The notes beneath the pieces were generated by a model, which was not told the DNA's origin, searched no databases, and was given only the letters and a program-made list of their open reading frames with translations. From contig DATLTB010000035.1 in assembly GCA_035533815.1 (NCBI GenBank), positions 1 through 29,608 of the forward strand: a DNA stretch of 29,608 nucleotides, given 5' to 3'. Shown here in pieces: positions 16,529-24,277 of the stretch. Both the position numbers and the translations under genes were made by a program. Each line of letters starts with the position of its first letter. The stretch's first letter is position 1. This stretch comes from JANWKA01 sp035533815. GTDB taxonomy: Bacteria > Bacteroidota > Bacteroidia > Chitinophagales > Chitinophagaceae.

Positions 16529-17914
16529 ATGGCTACCATCACCCGCGAATCCATCGCTTCCCTGAATGAAAAGATCAAGATTACGGTCTCCGGGGAGGAT
16601 TATCTTCCGGAATTCGAGAAATCTATAAAAAAGCTTTGCAAAACTTCCTCTTTGCCTGGATTCCGCAAGGGTATGGTTTCTCCCAGCCTGATCAGAAGGA
16701 TGCATGGCCGGTCCTTGTTCACCGAAGAAGTGCTCCATGCAGTAGAAAAAGAACTGAAATCTTACCTGGAGAAAGAAAAGCCTGATATCATCGGTCAACC
16801 GGTTGCCGTAGAAGCAAACAGGATTGACATGATGGATATGGATCATCCTGCCCCCTACGAATTTGTATTCGAGATCGGCCTGAAACCCAGTTTTGACATC
16901 CCCCTGATCCGGAAAAAATCAACCTATGTCTTTTACGAGGTGACTGCAAATGAACAGGAACTGGATGAAGAGATCCTGCACATGCGGGAAAGGGAAGGCA
17001 CGCTCAGCAGTCCCTCCCTCATCACTTCCGAAGAGGACATCATCAAAGTCAGTTTTAAGGAAATCAGGGAAAACGAAAACCGGAATGAAAATCAACCTGA
17101 ATCGGCAGGATATCAATTTAATGACCAGATGTATATTAACTGGTTTACTCCAGTCCTGCGGGAAGAAATAATGAAAAAAAGCCTCGGAGACCATTTGGAG
17201 ATCACCCCTTCCGATGGGTTTGATTCCCAAAAAATGGACTACTGCCTAAAGGAACTAAAAAAGATCGCGGAAGATATGCCGCAAAGAAGCTTCCTGATGA
17301 AGATCGATGAGATCTTTCATGTGGAAAAACCTCCAACGGATGATTCCTTTTTTGAGAAGATTTTCCCTGACGAAAAGTTCAGTGATCTGACAGAATTCCG
17401 CAACCGGGTCAGGGAAATGATTAAAATGCGGTACCGTAACGATTCCCTTTCCTATACCTATTACCAGCAGATCCGCGAAATACTTCTTAATGGGACCCCT
17501 ATTGAGCTTCCGGAAGCCTTTCTTAAAAGATGGCTGAAGCTGAAGAACGACCCTCAAATAGCGCATGAACCCACTGAAGAAGAATATACCAAATTCATCC
17601 GCCAGCTTCGCTGGACGTTGATCCGCGACAAACTGTCCCGGGAAAATCAACTGCATTTAACGAATATGGAATTACAGCAGCGGATGGAAGATGACCTGGT
17701 CACTTACTATCCCCATTTACTTGAAGGGGAAATACCCAAAATGCTGGAAAAAATGCAAAAGAACACCGATTACCTGCAGCAGGTATATGACAGCCTCATG
17801 GATTCCAAAGTGCTCAGCTGGGTGTATTCCGTTTCTGCAATCAGGGAAGAAGCCGTCTCCCTGGAATCATTTGTTGACATAATCCAAAAACACCATTCCC
17901 ATGTACATGAATAA
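16529..17914 (+). CDS. tig: Trigger factor, ribosome-associated chaperone
   Basis: Binds the ribosomal exit tunnel and helps new chains fold. From ATG 16529 (MATITRESIASLNEKIKI) the protein is 461 residues. A TTG 24 bp upstream would add eight non-conserved residues and is less likely. The N-terminal ribosome-binding domain has the signature LPGFRKGMVSPSLIRRMHG. The middle, PPIase-type region is poorly conserved, as usual in Bacteroidota. The C-terminal helical domain follows (ELPEAFLKRWLKLKNDP, then long amphipathic helices). It overlaps clpP by 14 bp, and clpX follows, the classic tig-clpP-clpX order linking chaperone and protease. Confidence 0.92.
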   Translation: MATITRESIASLNEKIKITVSGEDYLPEFEKSIKKLCKTSSLPGFRKGMVSPSLIRRMHGRSLFTEEVLHAVEKELKSYLEKEKPDIIGQPVAVEANRIDMMDMDHPAPYEFVFEIGLKPSFDIPLIRKKSTYVFYEVTANEQELDEEILHMREREGTLSSPSLITSEEDIIKVSFKEIRENENRNENQPESAGYQFNDQMYINWFTPVLREEIMKKSLGDHLEITPSDGFDSQKMDYCLKELKKIAEDMPQRSFLMKIDEIFHVEKPPTDDSFFEKIFPDEKFSDLTEFRNRVREMIKMRYRNDSLSYTYYQQIREILLNGTPIELPEAFLKRWLKLKNDPQIAHEPTEEEYTKFIRQLRWTLIRDKLSRENQLHLTNMELQQRMEDDLVTYYPHLLEGEIPKMLEKMQKNTDYLQQVYDSLMDSKVLSWVYSVSAIREEAVSLESFVDIIQKHHSHVHE

Positions 17915-18593
17915 CGAATTCCGGAAATATGCCGTCAGGCACCGGGGTATTTCGGGGCTTGCCTTCGATGAATATACCCGTCATTCCATCCAGGGCCTGA
18001 CACCCTATATCATCGAAGAACGTCCCATGAACGTAGCTTCCATGGATGTCTTCTCCAGGCTCATGATGGACCGGATCATTTTCCTGGGTGAACCTATCGA
18101 CGACTATGTAGCCAACATTGTTACTGCCCAGCTGCTTTTTCTGGAATCCACCGACCGGAGCCGGGATATCCAGATGTATATCAACAGCCCAGGAGGCAGT
18201 GTATATGCCGGCCTGGGTATGTATGACACCATGCAGTTCATCAGCCCCGATGTGTCGACGATCTGCACCGGCATTGCCGCATCCATGTCTGCAGTCCTGA
18301 TGTGTTCGGGTGTCAAAGGGAAACGCACAGCCCTCAAGCATGCCCGCATAATGATCCATCAGCCTTCCGGCGGTGCACAGGGGCAGGCTTCCGATATCGA
18401 GATCACCGCCCGCGAGATTGCCAAGATCAAGAAGGAACTGTATGAGATCATCGCCAGCCATTCAGGCCAGCCCCCCAAGAAAGTGGAAAAAGACAGTGAC
18501 AGGGACTACTGGATGACTGCCGAGGAATCAAAAGAATATGGCCTGGTAGATGAAGTGCTGGAGAAGAACCATAAAAAGGCCGCTAACCCCTAA
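17901..18593 (+). CDS. clpP: ATP-dependent Clp protease proteolytic subunit
   Basis: Serine peptidase that forms a tetradecamer and degrades proteins fed by ClpX. 230 residues from ATG 17901; Met3 (17907) is an alternative start. The catalytic triad is visible: Ser128 in GIAASMSAVL, His153 in RIMIHQPSGG and Asp202 in SDRDYWMTAEE. The oxyanion-side motif YINSPGGSVYAGL and the C-terminal EYGLVDEVLEKN are typical. The N-terminal extension of about 40 residues before the conserved SRLMMDRIIFLGEPI is longer than the mature E. coli form and may be a propeptide. The start overlaps the end of tig by 14 bp. Confidence 0.95.
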   Translation: MYMNNEFRKYAVRHRGISGLAFDEYTRHSIQGLTPYIIEERPMNVASMDVFSRLMMDRIIFLGEPIDDYVANIVTAQLLFLESTDRSRDIQMYINSPGGSVYAGLGMYDTMQFISPDVSTICTGIAASMSAVLMCSGVKGKRTALKHARIMIHQPSGGAQGQASDIEITAREIAKIKKELYEIIASHSGQPPKKVEKDSDRDYWMTAEESKEYGLVDEVLEKNHKKAANP

Positions 18594-18613
18594 CCCGGCC
18601 ATTCGGGTGTTTT
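18593..18613 (+). terminator. Weak intrinsic terminator after clpP
   Basis: ACCCG (18593-18597) and CGGGT (18604-18608) with a 6-nt loop, followed by GTTTT. The stem is short, so some read-through into clpX is likely. Confidence 0.35.
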
Positions 18614-18638
18614 AACAGCTAAAGCCCCTTTAATTACG

Positions 18639-18646
18639 TATCTTTA
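18639..18646 (+). promoter_or_regulatory. Possible -7 box (TATCTTTA) upstream of clpX
   Basis: One mismatch to TAnnTTTG in the 251-bp clpP-clpX gap, which holds no gene of its own. It would give a leader of roughly 190 nt to the clpX ATG at 18845. No clear -33 element is seen. Confidence 0.25.
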
Positions 18647-18844
18647 CCATACGGCAAAGCAGGATAGTCCTATCCCCAAAGCCCTTTGTATGGATATCTG
18701 AGGAATTGCGTCCCGGATCGGAACAAGGCCGGATTTAATGCATCCCGGAATATACAGCGCCGAAATAACCCATTTTTATCAGCGAAAAAAAGGAAGTGGT
18801 TCTCCTCCCTGTGGCCATGCCAACTGGACAGCGAACCGGTAAAT

Positions 18845-20068
18845 ATGAAAGAACCCCCTATTCATTGCTCATTCTGTAAAAGGACCAAAGATGAAGTCAA
18901 GATCCTGATTGCCGGAGAGGAAGGTCATATCTGCGAGAACTGTGTAGCCAACGCCCGCGAGATCATCGAGCATGAGCTCACCCAATTCAAGAACACAACG
19001 AACTTCACCCTGAAGATATCCAAACCGGTGGAGATCAAGAAATTTCTGGATGAATATGTGATTGGCCAGGATGAAGCGAAAAAAGTGCTCGCCGTGGCGG
19101 TTTACAACCATTATAAAAGACTGCAGCAGCGGATTCAGGATGATGTGGAGATTGAAAAATCCAATATCATCATGGTCGGGGAAACCGGCACGGGAAAGAC
19201 GCTGCTGGCCAAAACCATCGCCAGGCTGCTCCATGTCCCCTTTGCGATCGTAGATGCCACGGTGTTCACGGAAGCCGGTTATGTAGGTGAAGATGTGGAG
19301 AGCATATTATCCAGACTGCTCCAGGTCTGCAATTTTGATGTTACGGCTGCAGAAAGGGGCATTGTGTATATTGATGAGATTGACAAGGTAGCCCGTAAGT
19401 CAGACAACCCCTCCATCACCCGGGATGTGAGCGGGGAAGGGGTGCAGCAGGCCCTGCTCAAGCTGCTCGAGGGGACCGAAGTGCTGGTACCCCCCCAGGG
19501 AGGCAGGAAGCACCCGGAACAAAAAATGATTAAGGTCAATACCCAGAATATCCTGTTCATTTGCGGGGGAGCTTTTGACGGCATCGACCGGATCATCGCC
19601 CGGCGGGTGCACACCCATACCATCGGTTTCAATGCCAATAAGGATAAGGAGGAGGAAGACCGGAAAAATATCCTCCGTTTCGTCAATGCCCAGGATCTGA
19701 AGGGGTTCGGTTTGATCCCCGAACTGCTGGGAAGGCTTCCGGTGGTGACGTCCCTGAATTCCATGGATAAAGCCACTATGAAATCCATTCTCACCCAGCC
19801 TAAAAATGCCCTTTTCAAACAGTACCGGAAATTATTTGCAGCTGAAGATATCCGCCTGGAAATTAGCGAAGATGTGCCGGACTACATTGTGGAAAAGGCC
19901 TTGGAATACAAGCTGGGGGCAAGGGGTCTGCGTACCATCTGCGAAGTCATCATGACTGATGCCATGTTCCATTTGCCATCTACCCGCCAGAAGGAGTTCC
20001 TGCTGACCCTTGATTATGCCCGGGAAAAGCTGGAAAAATCTACGCTTGCCAAACTCAGGGTCGCATAG
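18845..20068 (+). CDS. clpX: ATP-dependent Clp protease ATP-binding subunit ClpX
   Basis: AAA+ unfoldase that delivers substrates to ClpP. From ATG 18845 it is 407 residues. The longer frame from 18686 adds 53 residues with no family similarity, so the internal ATG is chosen. The zinc-binding domain has Cys8, Cys11, Cys30 and Cys33 (CSFCKRT, then HICENC). Walker A is GETGTGKT (112-119), pore loop 1 is GYVG (145-148) and Walker B ends DEID (177-180). Sensor and C-terminal small-domain sequences (LPVVTSLNSMDKATM, YKLGARGLRTICE) are intact. It is separated from clpP by 251 bp, more than in many genomes, but still in the standard order. Confidence 0.95.
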   Translation: MKEPPIHCSFCKRTKDEVKILIAGEEGHICENCVANAREIIEHELTQFKNTTNFTLKISKPVEIKKFLDEYVIGQDEAKKVLAVAVYNHYKRLQQRIQDDVEIEKSNIIMVGETGTGKTLLAKTIARLLHVPFAIVDATVFTEAGYVGEDVESILSRLLQVCNFDVTAAERGIVYIDEIDKVARKSDNPSITRDVSGEGVQQALLKLLEGTEVLVPPQGGRKHPEQKMIKVNTQNILFICGGAFDGIDRIIARRVHTHTIGFNANKDKEEEDRKNILRFVNAQDLKGFGLIPELLGRLPVVTSLNSMDKATMKSILTQPKNALFKQYRKLFAAEDIRLEISEDVPDYIVEKALEYKLGARGLRTICEVIMTDAMFHLPSTRQKEFLLTLDYAREKLEKSTLAKLRVA

Positions 20069-20076
20069 TATATTTG
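20046..20076 (+). promoter_or_regulatory. Bacteroidota promoter for the small gene after clpX
   Basis: TTG (20046-20048) and TATATTTG (20069-20076) are 20 nt apart, an exact -33/-7 match inside and just after the end of clpX. The predicted transcript starts about 10 nt before the ATG at 20093, so the small gene can be expressed apart from clpX. Confidence 0.55.
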
Positions 20077-20092
20077 GTCAAAACTACTAGCT

Positions 20093-20353
20093 ATGGAAGA
20101 ACTCATCCAATCTCTTCAGTTGAATGCCGGGCTGACTGCAGAGCAGGCCCGGAAGGCTGCCGATATCTTTGTCGCCTATATCAAGGGCAAGGTACCTGCA
20201 TCTCTGCATGGTACTGTGGATTCCATACTCAATTCGAAGGGAAGCATCGCGGATAATGCCAAAGAAAAGGCTCGTCAGTTTTCCGGGGAGGTAGAGGAAG
20301 TAGCCAAGGAATTCGGGGATAAGGTTACCGATTTTTTCCGAAAGAAAAACTAA
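20093..20353 (+). CDS. Small helical protein of unknown function
   Basis: 86 residues, no signal peptide and no membrane segment. The first half (LQLNAGLTAEQARKAADIFVAYIKGKVPASL) resembles short helical domains that read as helix-turn-helix pairs. The second half is a Lys/Glu-rich amphipathic helix (KEKARQFSGEVEEVAKEFGD) ending in FFRKKN. I recognise no family with confidence. Being a gene is supported by a well-formed promoter directly upstream, an ATG in good context and its tight fit between clpX and the convergent acyl-CoA dehydrogenase, whose stop is only 16 bp away. It may respond to stress like its neighbours, but that is conjecture. Confidence 0.7.
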   Translation: MEELIQSLQLNAGLTAEQARKAADIFVAYIKGKVPASLHGTVDSILNSKGSIADNAKEKARQFSGEVEEVAKEFGDKVTDFFRKKN

Positions 20354-20369
20354 AACCGAGCCATTTTGC

Positions 20370-21509
20370 TCATTTCAGCATTTCCCGGGCTATAACAATT
20401 TTCTGGATCTCAGAAGTGCCTTCTCCGATGGTGCAAAGCTTGGCATCCCGGTAATATTTTTCCACCGGATAATCCTTGGTATATCCATAAGCCCCAAAAA
20501 TCTGGACGGCATCCGTAGCCACCTTCACTGCCGTTTCTGAAGCCTCATATTTGGCCATCGCTGCCTGCTGAGTAACTGGCAGGTTCCTGTCCTTGAGTGC
20601 CGCTGCCTGCATGGTGAGCAATTCTGCAGCTTCAATCCCGGTGGCCATATCGGCCAATTTGAAAGCAATAGCCTGGAAGCTGGATATGGGTTGGTTGAAT
20701 TGCTTGCGCACTTTGGAATATGCGACAGCCGCTTCATAAGCCCCCCTGGCGATACCCAGCGACATGGCTGCTATCGAGATCCTTCCCCCATCCAGTACTT
20801 TAAGGGACTGCACAAATCCCTCCCCTTCCCTGCCCAGAAGGTTTTCCTGGGGAACAACGCACTGATCAAATATCATCTCAGCAGTCTCACTGGCCCGCAT
20901 ACCCAGCTTGTTTTCCTTTTTCCCTCCCCTGAACCCGGGAGTATTCCTTTCGACGATGAAGGCGCTCATGCCATGGCTGTCCCCGCGTTTTCCGGTCCGG
21001 GCGATAACTACTGCCACATCACTGCTTTTCCCATGGGTGATCCAGGATTTGGTCCCGTTGATCAGCCAGCCCTGATCGGACTTTTCCGCAGTACAGTCCA
21101 TATTGGCTGCATCCGAACCGGTGCCCGCCTCGGTCAGGCCCCAGGCGCCGATCCATTGGCCGCTGGAAAGCCCCGGCAAATATTTTTTCTTCTGTGCTTC
21201 ACTGCCAAACTGAAGGATATGCCCCACGCAAAGGGAATTATGGGCAGCCAGGCTCAATCCGATGCCTCCGCAAAAGGCGGATATTCCGCTGATGACCGTT
21301 ACATATCCCAGATAATCCAGCCCTGAGCCACCGTATGCCGCCGGGACTAATACCCCCATCAACCCCAGCTCACCCATCCGCTGGAAAAGCTCCCGGGGGA
21401 AATGCTGTTGTTCATCCCACTCCATGATATGGGGTTGAATATGCATTTTCCCGAAATCCCGGATCATCCGGGTCAAATCTTGCTGCGTGTCGCTGAGATT
21501 AAAATCCAT
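20370..21509 (-). CDS. Acyl-CoA dehydrogenase
   Basis: FAD-dependent enzyme that introduces the alpha-beta double bond in acyl-CoA thioesters. 379 residues, the usual length. Visible signatures: GLMGVLVPAAYGGSGLDYLG, the FAD-contact AWGLTEAGTGSDAANM with WITHGKSSD, KLGMRASETAEMIFDQC, and the C-terminal AYGYTKDYPVEKYYRDAKL followed by IGEGTSEIQKIVIAR, in which the Glu is the catalytic base. It is most like short-chain or branched-chain acyl-CoA dehydrogenases, but chain-length preference cannot be read from sequence. A TnpB cassette ends 13 bp upstream of its ATG, so its native promoter or its link to the upstream SusCD genes has been disturbed. Confidence 0.93.
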   Translation of the reverse strand: MDFNLSDTQQDLTRMIRDFGKMHIQPHIMEWDEQQHFPRELFQRMGELGLMGVLVPAAYGGSGLDYLGYVTVISGISAFCGGIGLSLAAHNSLCVGHILQFGSEAQKKKYLPGLSSGQWIGAWGLTEAGTGSDAANMDCTAEKSDQGWLINGTKSWITHGKSSDVAVVIARTGKRGDSHGMSAFIVERNTPGFRGGKKENKLGMRASETAEMIFDQCVVPQENLLGREGEGFVQSLKVLDGGRISIAAMSLGIARGAYEAAVAYSKVRKQFNQPISSFQAIAFKLADMATGIEAAELLTMQAAALKDRNLPVTQQAAMAKYEASETAVKVATDAVQIFGAYGYTKDYPVEKYYRDAKLCTIGEGTSEIQKIVIAREMLK

Positions 21510-21522
21510 GCCCTTTATTGTA

Positions 21523-21554
21523 AGGTAACTGCTATATACTTATTGGGACAAGTA
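21523..21554. repeat. Left terminal inverted repeat of the TnpB cassette
   Basis: Starts AGGTAACT (21523-21530) and includes GGGACAA (21545-21551). It overlaps the last codons of tnpB and lies 13 bp upstream of the acyl-CoA dehydrogenase ATG. It matches the inverted copy at 22725-22753. Confidence 0.65.
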
Positions 21555-21680
21555 TATTTTCCCGCTTCTTCACCCGGCGTAACCGCCGCTGCTCCACGGG
21601 CACTTCGGATCTACCGGACCCTGATAATCCCATTTTCTTTATATTCCTTGCAGCATTGATGTCCCGGTCATGTAATGTTC
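21523..21680 (-). ncRNA. Possible omega-RNA (reRNA) scaffold at the tnpB 3' end
   Basis: TnpB proteins use a guide RNA made from the 3' end of their own gene plus the element end. The last codons of this tnpB include a perfect CGGCG/CGCCG hairpin (21575-21579, 21584-21588), and a GGGACAA-containing terminal repeat follows. If this is an omega-RNA scaffold, the guide would be copied from flanking DNA below 21523, which is the start of the acyl-CoA dehydrogenase gene. Assignment rests on family knowledge and position only. Confidence 0.25.
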
Positions 21681-22710
21681 CACACTGCGGACAGGTCCAC
21701 TCCCTCACCGAAAGATCAAGTTCATCCAACACATATCCACAATCTGAACATGTCTTGGAACTTGGTTGGAAGGTTCCGATCCGGATCAGATTCTTTCCAT
21801 ACCAATCAGATTTGTATTCCAATTGCCGTACAAATTCACCCCATCGGGAATCCGATATGGATTGGAACAGATGGTGATTTTTGACCATATTGCTGACTGC
21901 AAGGTCCTTTACGACCAATGTGGTAGCTTGGTTATCACATACTAATTGGGTAGAGAGTTTATGTAAAAAATCATTTCGTTGGTGGGTTATCCTTTCATGT
22001 TGTATGGCTACCCTATGGTTAGTTTTCTTCCTTTTCCCACATCCTTTCTGGTGATGGGAAGCCCTTCTTTGAAGGATTTTAAGTCTGTCCATTTTCTGTC
22101 TTAGGAATTTAGGGGAAGGAATTTTAATCCCATCGGAAGTAATCACAAAATCCTTTAGTCCAAGATCGATCCCCAAGGTATTTCCCTCTTCTATCATTGG
22201 TTTCACGGGAAGTTTTAGTTCCCTATCCACCAAGATAGAAGCGAAGTATTTTCCCGTAGGGGTAATACTAATGGTTACTGTTTTTATCTTACCCTCAAAC
22301 CTACGGGATAAGACTATGGGAATATCCACCATTTTCGGGATGGTTAAGGTAGATTTATCCCAATTAATTTCCCTCTTATTACAAGGACATTGAAATGACT
22401 GATGTCCTCCCCGTTTTTTATAGTTGGGAAATCCCCCTCCTCTAAAGAAATGCTGATAGGCTTTATCCATGTTCAATATGGCCGTATTCAGGGACTGGCT
22501 GTCGGGTTCCCGGAGCCAAGATATTTCTTTTTTTGCTTCAGCTAATTGTTTCATCAGATCAAAAGCACTAATGGATTGACGGCGTTCCCATAACCATTTT
22601 CGCAGATACAAACAGGTATTATACACATACCGGGTGCAGCCAAAAGTCTTATTCATCAGCTCCTGTTACTCTTTGGTCGGATATATCCTGTATTTGTAGG
22701 CTTTGAGCAT
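21532..22710 (-). pseudogene. tnpB: TnpB (IS200/IS605 OrfB) RNA-guided nuclease, nonsense codon and altered active site
   Basis: The full frame starts at ATG 22708-22710: MLKAYKYRIYPTKE, then TAA at codon 15 (22666-22668), then QELMNKTFGCTRYVYN onward for 392 residues in all. Translation could restart at ATG 22656 and give 374 residues lacking the first strand. In full-length numbering the RuvC-I Asp is present (Asp182 in LGIDLGLKDF) and the third acidic residue is present in HDRDINAARN. The zinc-ribbon Cys pairs are intact (CSDCGY, CPQCG). The RuvC-II motif, normally (I/V)-E-D-L, reads VVKDLAV: codon 268 is AAG, one transition from GAG. Cleavage activity should therefore be lost. This suggests decay, or less likely a nuclease-dead regulator. 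No TnpA is nearby. Confidence 0.85.
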
Positions 22711-22724
22711 AAACAAAAATACCT

Positions 22725-22753
22725 AATTTGTCCCTGTAAGAATATAGTTACCT
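22725..22753. repeat. Right terminal inverted repeat of the TnpB cassette
   Basis: On the plus strand it ends in AGTTACCT (22746-22753) and contains TTGTCCC (22728-22734), the inverted partner of the repeat at 21523. It lies 15 bp upstream of the tnpB start and 27 bp after the susD stop. Confidence 0.65.
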
Positions 22754-22779
22754 AAAAGTATTTCCCGAAATGGCTTCGG

Positions 22780-24252
22780 CTATTTTTCCCACCAGGCCTT
22801 GTAAGTGGTCACCTCTGTTCCGCCCATCACCTGGATCTCTTTATTGTAGTTGACTGCATTGATGGATTTTTCCGTGGTGGGATACAGGAAACGGCTGGGG
22901 ATCACCCCGCCGTTCAGGTTCACCGATCCTCCAGTCTGGAATTGCGGGTAGCCTGTACGCCGGTATTCAATCCACCCTTCGAAAGCATTGTTGATATTCA
23001 CCAGCCATTTCTGGGTGATGATCTGGGATAGTGCAGTATCCGGGTTCGACAGATTAAGGGCCACAGCGGGATTGGCCAGGTAAGCACTGGCCTGGGAGGA
23101 GGTCAGCCCGATTTCATTATAGGCTCCAATGATCCCATCCTGATAATAGGTCGCCGCGCTGCCTGGGATCATGCCTTTCAGGGCCGCTTCAGCCAAGTCA
23201 AATTCCTGCTCCGCATAAGTCATGATCCGGGCATTAAGTACTTTGGCATCCCCTGATCTGAAACTGGAATTGAAATTGGAAGAACTGATGACATTGGCAT
23301 TGGAGGCATTGACCACCATCGGCATTCCCCCATAGTAACTATAGCTGAACATACCGGGCACACCAGTGGAGTTCTCCGCAAAATAAGTGACCATCCGGGC
23401 GGAATCGCCGGTGGAAACAAAGACATTGTACAATGTGCTGTTCATGTATTTGACCTGGAAATCCCCGAAACGCTCGGTCAGGCTGGGAAAGTTATAGGGT
23501 AGTGAGGGAGGCAGCACAATGGTGGCGCTTTGCGAAGCGCTCTGCATCAGGGTGCCGTCAGTGACGATGCTTTGTATTTCTGCGGAAACATTCGTCTGGG
23601 AAGATACGCGCAAAAGATACCGCAGCCTCAGGGCATTGATGAATCTCCTCCAGCTGGTCGCATTGCCCTGATAGAGGATGTCCCCGTTAAGCAATGCGGG
23701 AGGGGCTGATTTGAGTAAGCTGTCAGCCCTTCTCAGGCAGGCCAGTATGCCGATTTGGGGATCCATATAAACGGTTTGCTGGGGATCATAGGGAGGGGTG
23801 AAGTTTCCGGTATTGCCCTGCAGGGCCCTGGTATATGGGATATCGCCCCAGAGCTCAGTCAGCTGGGCAAACGCATAGGATCGCAGGGTCAGGGCAACGG
23901 CCTCCATCAGGGGGTTCTGCTGCTGTAGGGAAGTATTGTAAAGCAAGTTGGCATCACGGGCTGCTTCATACATGGGGATCCAATAGGGTTCATTGGTCAC
24001 CGGCAGGTACCGGGTGCCGGTATTATAATAATCCTGACTGAAGGTCATATACTGGCTGTACCCGTTTCCCAGAGTCCAGGCAATGTCCACATTATTGTAA
24101 AATTCCGAGACCAGGATATTGGATAACAGGGAGCCGGGATCAGGTGATTCCAGGTTATTGGGATTGGTGTTGATCTGCTGAAACTCCTTGTTGCAGGAAG
24201 TCAGCATCGCAGTCAAGCATAATATGCCGAGGATAAAAAAGTGCTTTTTCAT
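22780..24252 (-). CDS. SusD/RagB-like outer-membrane lipoprotein
   Basis: Surface lipoprotein that forms the lid of a SusCD uptake complex and captures a nutrient, typically glycan or peptide. 490 residues with a lipoprotein signal (FILGILCLTAMLTSCNKEF; lipidation at the Cys). The mature start FQQINTNPNNLESPDPGSLL and the downstream AARDANLLYNTSLQQQNP and AFAQLTELWGDIPYTRAL segments are characteristic of the SusD_2-type subfamily, including the TPR-like helices. The C-terminus ends GGTEVTTYKAWWEK. The gene starts 25 bp after the susC stop, so the two are co-transcribed. No glycosidase or peptidase is adjacent to indicate the substrate. Confidence 0.9.
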   Translation of the reverse strand: MKKHFFILGILCLTAMLTSCNKEFQQINTNPNNLESPDPGSLLSNILVSEFYNNVDIAWTLGNGYSQYMTFSQDYYNTGTRYLPVTNEPYWIPMYEAARDANLLYNTSLQQQNPLMEAVALTLRSYAFAQLTELWGDIPYTRALQGNTGNFTPPYDPQQTVYMDPQIGILACLRRADSLLKSAPPALLNGDILYQGNATSWRRFINALRLRYLLRVSSQTNVSAEIQSIVTDGTLMQSASQSATIVLPPSLPYNFPSLTERFGDFQVKYMNSTLYNVFVSTGDSARMVTYFAENSTGVPGMFSYSYYGGMPMVVNASNANVISSSNFNSSFRSGDAKVLNARIMTYAEQEFDLAEAALKGMIPGSAATYYQDGIIGAYNEIGLTSSQASAYLANPAVALNLSNPDTALSQIITQKWLVNINNAFEGWIEYRRTGYPQFQTGGSVNLNGGVIPSRFLYPTTEKSINAVNYNKEIQVMGGTEVTTYKAWWEK

Positions 24253-24277
24253 GTGATTAAAATTGAAGTCTTTGGAA

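Larger units (their letters stand above)
21523..22753 (-). mobile_element. TnpB cassette bounded by imperfect terminal inverted repeats
   Basis: The element contains only tnpB. Its ends are inverted copies. The left end, read from 21523, is AGGTAACT, three extra bases, ATATAC, TTATT, GGGACAAG. The right end, read on the minus strand from 22753, is AGGTAACT, ATATTC, TTACA, GGGACAAA. Allowing one 3-nt gap, about 23 of the first 26 positions agree. IS200/IS605 and IS607 elements, the usual homes of TnpB, normally lack such repeats. No clear target-site duplication is seen. No transposase gene is present, so movement would need a partner supplied in trans. Confidence 0.65.

Noticed and set aside
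18686..18844. 53-residue N-terminal extension of ClpX
   Set aside because: No similarity to ClpX; the zinc-binding domain begins at the ATG at 18845 in the expected place.
21490..21523. Idea that the TnpB guide RNA represses the adjacent acyl-CoA dehydrogenase in cis
   Set aside because: The guide would match the flank, but at the insertion site the flank no longer sits next to the target-adjacent motif, which is at the other end of the element. Cis targeting is therefore not expected.
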